Origin: an uncultured Bacteroidales bacterium
GTDB taxonomy: Bacteria; Bacteroidota; Bacteroidia; Bacteroidales; UBA4417
Assembly (NCBI GenBank): GCA_903879715.1
Contig: CAIRMR010000064.1
Coordinates: 1 to 56,452 of the forward strand
DNA: 56,452 nucleotides
Reading direction: 5' to 3'
Positions 52,526 through 56,452 of the stretch are shown here, in pieces (the first letter of the stretch is position 1; the number at the start of each line of letters is the position of its first letter). A program made the translations under genes and the position numbers. The notes beneath the pieces are model-generated. The model did no database searches, was not told the DNA's origin, and saw nothing but the letters and a program-made list of their open reading frames with translations.

Positions 52526-55500
52526 TTATTTGCCGATGAACTCATCAATTACTTTCAGGTAATCAAGCACATGCAATGGCTTGGTTAAATATTTGCGGGC
52601 TCCTGCTTCAATTAGTTTTTCAACCTGATGATGCATAGCGTCAGCGCTGATGATTACTACGGGTATAGATTTGGTTTCATCATTATCCTGAAGGTGTTTT
52701 AACACTTTACTTCCATGAATGTCAGGTAAATCAAGGTCCAGCAATATTAAATCGGGGCTGAATTCGAGTGCAAGCGACAAAGCCTGCTTTCCTGTCTTAT
52801 TCGAAATTAACCTGACATTTGAACGCCGGGCAGCGAGAATCTGCTCAACAAGTTCAATATTGGAAGCATTATCCTCGATGTATAAAATAGTTCCTAAAAT
52901 GGCGGCCTCACTTGATTCAGAGTCCATCGCGCTTACTAGTTCTTTCATATTATTAAGCTTATTTTTACTTTGCAGCAATTCAATCCAAAAAGTACTTCCT
53001 TCACCGGGTATGCTTTCTACTCCAATAGAGCCCCCCATTGCAAGCATCAGTTTTTTTGCAACTGTGAGCCCTAGCCCCGTTCCTTCAGTCTCTGTCCGCT
53101 CCGCTCCTATGCGTTCGAAAGGAAGAAACAGTTTATTAATTTCATCAGCATTAATTCCAATTCCGGTATCAATTACCGAAATCCGGATCCTAGCCTTCTG
53201 ATTTAAATCGCGGCAAAGAAGTTCTGTCTTTATTTTTATGGAACCACCTTCACGATTGTATTTCACAGCATTGTTAATCAGATTTAACAGAACCTGCTTA
53301 AAGCGCTGATTATCGGCTATTACGGAAAGTTTGTTTGACGGCGAATCCAGAAATTCAATAGCCAGGTTCCGCTTTGAAGCCTGGGGATGAACGACATCAA
53401 GCATTTCCAAAATAACTGAATTCAATTTTAAGGGTTCCATGGATAATGAAATTCTGCCGGCTTCAATTTTAGATATATCGAGCACTTCATTAATTAAATC
53501 AAGAAGATGTTTCCCACTGTTCAGGATGTGGTTAACCCCTTTGCGGTGAGCCGGTATGAGTTCGCCCATATCCAGCAACTGGGCAAAGCCCAGAATAGAA
53601 TTCATCGGCGTACGTAACTCATGGCTCATTCGCGATAGGAATTCGCTTTTGGCGAGGTTGGCCTGCTCTGCTTCAATTTTCGCTTGCTTAATCTCAATTT
53701 CTACTTGCTTACGCTCTTCAATTTCAGTTAAAAGATTAACATTTGTTTCAGCTAACTGGCTGGTCCTTTCAACTATTTTAATTTCAAGGTTCGTATTCAG
53801 GTCTTGTATCTCCATTTCTGAATACACACGATCCGTTACATCTCTGACAAAGGATAAAACTTTATCGTTACCGTAAGGGGTTAACCGTGCTTCATAATAA
53901 TTTATCGAATTTTCTTCTGAAAGCTGGTATTCGAAAGCTACCAGTTTATTATCATGAATACACGACCGGATGTTCTTAAGATAATTATCAGCCTGTATTG
54001 CATTGAAAAATTCTTTCAGATTTGTACCAATAACCTTATCAATTGGAATAAGCCTTGCATTGGTATTTGACTGGTAAAATTCACTGTAAATTCCGTCTTT
54101 GTCAATTACAAAAATGAGGTCGGGCATGGCGCTAACTATAGCATTCAAGCGTTCATTTTGTAACCTGCTTTTTTCTTCCGCTTTTTTTCGCTCGGTAATA
54201 TCTTCCTCTACAGCCAGGTAATGCGTTATTTTCCCGTTAGTATCGGTTACAGGTGAAATGGATGCTGCCACCCAATAAAATTCTCCGTTTTTCTTTTTAT
54301 TATGAAAGTCTCCTTTCCAGTCATTCCCGGCACTTATTGTTTGCCAAAGATTTTTATATTCTTCAGCCGGCTTTTCGCCTGAACTGAAAATCCGGGGATT
54401 CTTACCAATTAATTCCTCATCCGAATACCCGGTTAGTTCCCTGGCTTTCGGATTTACATATTCAATTAATCCTTCCGAGTTCGTTATATAAATAACCTCA
54501 GGACTTTGCTCAACAGCCTGTGAGAGTTTTTTCAAACTTTCCTCTACGCCTTTCCTCTCCGTAATATCCCATGCCAGGTCTGAAAGTTTTGAGACAATTT
54601 CCAAATCTTTTTCACTATAATTGGTAAGTTTGTTCCCCATTCCTACAACAGCAACAATCAACTCGTTACGGATTATGGGAACCAGCAGTTCGCGAATTAC
54701 CATTGCATGCCCTTCCGGAAGTCCTTTGCGATGGGGAAGGCTTGAATAATCATTATGAATTACTGCTTTTCGATGAATGAAACAATCCACCCAAACACCC
54801 GCATTAGTAATATCAATAGTAACATTTCCAATTTCCGACTTATGCATTTGAGGCAAAGTCCTGGTAGAGCAGCTTTGGAGTGTCAGTGTTTTCTGGTCAA
54901 CACTTACTGAATGCAGGAAGCCAATGTTACTGTCAGTTAACTGCTCCAGCTCATCCAATAGTTTCTGCTGCAATTCGTTTCGTGAATGTGCATGAGCAAA
55001 CTCCGTTAAACGGATACGTGCATTCCGGATAAATTCAGCCTGTTTTCGTTCGGTGATATCGCGAATGGTTACTAAAACCCCATTCTGTGTTTCAGTTTTA
55101 AATCTCGAACCGTTTAACTCCCCGATAAATGTAGAACCGTCGAAACGGTTCATCCTGAATTCAACCTCCTTTATGTTGCGATCATTCTCCATGCACGTAA
55201 GGAAAACCATACCAGCCCTCTCAATTTCATTCTTATCAACAAAATCACTGAAATTGTGACCACACATGTCTGAGGGCGAAATAAGAAAAATAGATGATGA
55301 CGAAGGCGAAGCAAAGGTTATGAAACCGTTTTCATCAACGATTGCTATCAGGTCGGTTGTTTGCTCCGTTATAGACCGGAACTTTTCCATACTCTCCAGC
55401 ATTTTTCTTTCAGCCTCTACACGATCGGTAATATCAGCATCAATCCCCCTGTAACCAATCAAAGCTCCCGCTTCGTTTAGCATTGGAATGCCGTTGGTTT

Positions 55501-56452
55501 CAACAATGGTAATTGTTCCATCCGGCCGGCAAACCGAATTTATCAAATTTTCAAAGGATAGTTTTTGGCTGAATGTGTTGAGCGCAGCATTCTTAAACTC
55601 TTCTCTTTTTCCCTCAGGCGCGATATCGTAAAAGTGTAACTTACCAATCAATTGTTCCGGGGAATAGCCATAAACCTGCATCGATAGTGGACTAACATAG
55701 GTATACAATCCATTGGCATCAACTTCCCAAACTACTTCGCGGCTTTGTCCCACTACCTGGCGAAAACGCTCTTCACTTTTCTCGATTTTCAGCTGCGACT
55801 GCTTTCGTTCCGTAATGTCCCTGTATTTCCACAAATGGCCTGAATATTCATTATCAATATAAGTAGGGATATAATCTCTTTCGAAAAAGCGTCCGTCAGT
55901 CAGTTCAAGTTCGTCACTATACACTGCTTTTTTGTTGGCTAAAATAAAATCAATATCAGCTACAAATTTTTCCGGATTTTTAAACAAACCTTTACTCTGT
56001 TCAGCGGATTCACTGCAGTCAGCTCCGGTCAGCAAAGCAGGTGGAGCAGGGATTGCGAACATATCGCAAAACAACTGGTTGGTTAAGGCAATCTGGCGTT
56101 TCGCATTTTCGAGCAATATGCCTTCCTGTAAATTTATGATCAGGTTTGTAAGAAGGGCTGCTTTATTCTTCAGAGTGTTCTCAGTCTCTTTACGTTCGGT
56201 TATGTCGACTACAAATCCTTCAAAAAAAAGAATGTTTCCCTGTTCATCCTTTACTGCTTTTGCATCTTCATAGAACCATATCTTCCTGCCATCTTTACGT
56301 TTAACTTCATATTCGTACCCCTTCACGAAACCTTGTTCAGTCATTAACCGTAAAAAATTTTCACGTTCATGAGGATCGGCATAAGCATCTACCGCAATAT
56401 TAATCCGGCTGCTCATCAACTCTTCAGGAGAATCAAACCCATACATTTTTGC
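52526..56452 (-). CDS. multi-PAS/GAF hybrid histidine kinase, 5' end outside the window
   Basis: At least 1308 aa; the frame runs through the right edge, so the start lies beyond it (the first residues, AKMYGFDSPEELM, are the middle of a PAS domain). In order it contains at least six PAS/PAC units (EERFRQVVGQSREVVWEVDA, EKFRSITEQTTDLIAIVDEN and SQAVEQSPEVIYITNSEG among them), a GAF domain in the middle, a coiled coil, HisKA (RMSHELRTPMNSILGF), HATPase (LINNAVKYNREGG, DTGIGINADE, GTGLGLTVAKK) and a C-terminal receiver (DLILLDLDLPDIHGS). No membrane segment is seen, so it is probably a soluble sensor of redox or small ligands. It is followed at 45 bp by the receiver-kinase-receiver gene. Confidence 0.92.
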   Translation of the reverse strand, partial: AKMYGFDSPEELMSSRINIAVDAYADPHERENFLRLMTEQGFVKGYEYEVKRKDGRKIWFYEDAKAVKDEQGNILFFEGFVVDITERKETENTLKNKAALLTNLIINLQEGILLENAKRQIALTNQLFCDMFAIPAPPALLTGADCSESAEQSKGLFKNPEKFVADIDFILANKKAVYSDELELTDGRFFERDYIPTYIDNEYSGHLWKYRDITERKQSQLKIEKSEERFRQVVGQSREVVWEVDANGLYTYVSPLSMQVYGYSPEQLIGKLHFYDIAPEGKREEFKNAALNTFSQKLSFENLINSVCRPDGTITIVETNGIPMLNEAGALIGYRGIDADITDRVEAERKMLESMEKFRSITEQTTDLIAIVDENGFITFASPSSSSIFLISPSDMCGHNFSDFVDKNEIERAGMVFLTCMENDRNIKEVEFRMNRFDGSTFIGELNGSRFKTETQNGVLVTIRDITERKQAEFIRNARIRLTEFAHAHSRNELQQKLLDELEQLTDSNIGFLHSVSVDQKTLTLQSCSTRTLPQMHKSEIGNVTIDITNAGVWVDCFIHRKAVIHNDYSSLPHRKGLPEGHAMVIRELLVPIIRNELIVAVVGMGNKLTNYSEKDLEIVSKLSDLAWDITERKGVEESLKKLSQAVEQSPEVIYITNSEGLIEYVNPKARELTGYSDEELIGKNPRIFSSGEKPAEEYKNLWQTISAGNDWKGDFHNKKKNGEFYWVAASISPVTDTNGKITHYLAVEEDITERKKAEEKSRLQNERLNAIVSAMPDLIFVIDKDGIYSEFYQSNTNARLIPIDKVIGTNLKEFFNAIQADNYLKNIRSCIHDNKLVAFEYQLSEENSINYYEARLTPYGNDKVLSFVRDVTDRVYSEMEIQDLNTNLEIKIVERTSQLAETNVNLLTEIEERKQVEIEIKQAKIEAEQANLAKSEFLSRMSHELRTPMNSILGFAQLLDMGELIPAHRKGVNHILNSGKHLLDLINEVLDISKIEAGRISLSMEPLKLNSVILEMLDVVHPQASKRNLAIEFLDSPSNKLSVIADNQRFKQVLLNLINNAVKYNREGGSIKIKTELLCRDLNQKARIRISVIDTGIGINADEINKLFLPFERIGAERTETEGTGLGLTVAKKLMLAMGGSIGVESIPGEGSTFWIELLQSKNKLNNMKELVSAMDSESSEAAILGTILYIEDNASNIELVEQILAARRSNVRLISNKTGKQALSLALEFSPDLILLDLDLPDIHGSKVLKHLQDNDETKSIPVVIISADAMHHQVEKLIEAGARKYLTKPLHVLDYLKVIDEFIGK

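Overview
The window is a chromosomal stretch of a Bacteroidota bacterium, most likely Bacteroidales or a close order. The evidence is: two secreted proteins with Por/type IX secretion C-terminal sorting domains; many start sites preceded by the Bacteroidota -7 promoter element TAnnTTTG; few Shine-Dalgarno sequences; OmpA proteins with calcium-binding thrombospondin type 3 repeats; and hybrid two-component kinases. No rRNA or CRISPR array is visible.

Region by region: 1-410 is non-coding with a degenerate 92-bp tandem repeat. 411-12000 is a housekeeping and envelope mix: proline catabolism dehydrogenase pruA, an SDR oxidoreductase, a PAP2 phosphatase, a flavin-binding NimA-like protein, a small membrane protein, a large secreted protein joining a gluzincin peptidase, a beta-propeller and a probable barrel, a receiver protein, a T9SS cargo protein, an RluA-type pseudouridine synthase and panB. 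12501-17631 holds dnaK and a second, 1016-aa T9SS cargo protein. 18376-30379 is a nine-gene co-directional run: PhoU-like protein, PiT transporter with a LuxR-type helix-turn-helix tail, OprP-type porin, lamin-tail lipoprotein, SdiA-regulated-type propeller lipoprotein, a divergent CYTH-like protein, a canonical CYTH protein, an SLC13/DASS permease and a 920-aa PHP-like membrane protein. I infer a phosphate or polyphosphate uptake and processing locus. 30654-32306 encodes a secreted protein of unknown function, followed by REP-like hairpins. 32807-39298 is a tandem array of four OmpA/TSP3 paralogues, one of them 5'-truncated with its promoter apparently kept. 39527-42834 holds a SpoU methyltransferase and mutS, then tRNA-Gly(GCC) and tRNA-Leu(TAA).

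43083-50747 is a 7.66-kb integrative element in the 3' end of tRNA-Leu. It is bounded by an 18-bp perfect direct repeat of the tRNA end, and the tRNA's probable original terminator is displaced beyond the right end. It encodes a tyrosine integrase, an excisionase-like HTH protein, a RepA-like AAA ATPase and a minimal protein carrying the family A DNA polymerase palm motifs, plus small genes. Nine GGTGCAA-type heptamers lie between the ATPase and the polymerase-like gene, and longer iteron-like repeats lie further on. No relaxase or canonical primase is seen. This is the best candidate for an undescribed system: a small integrative element with its own polymerase-like protein and iteron-like origin.

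50861-56452 carries two hybrid histidine kinases on the minus strand; the second runs off the window.
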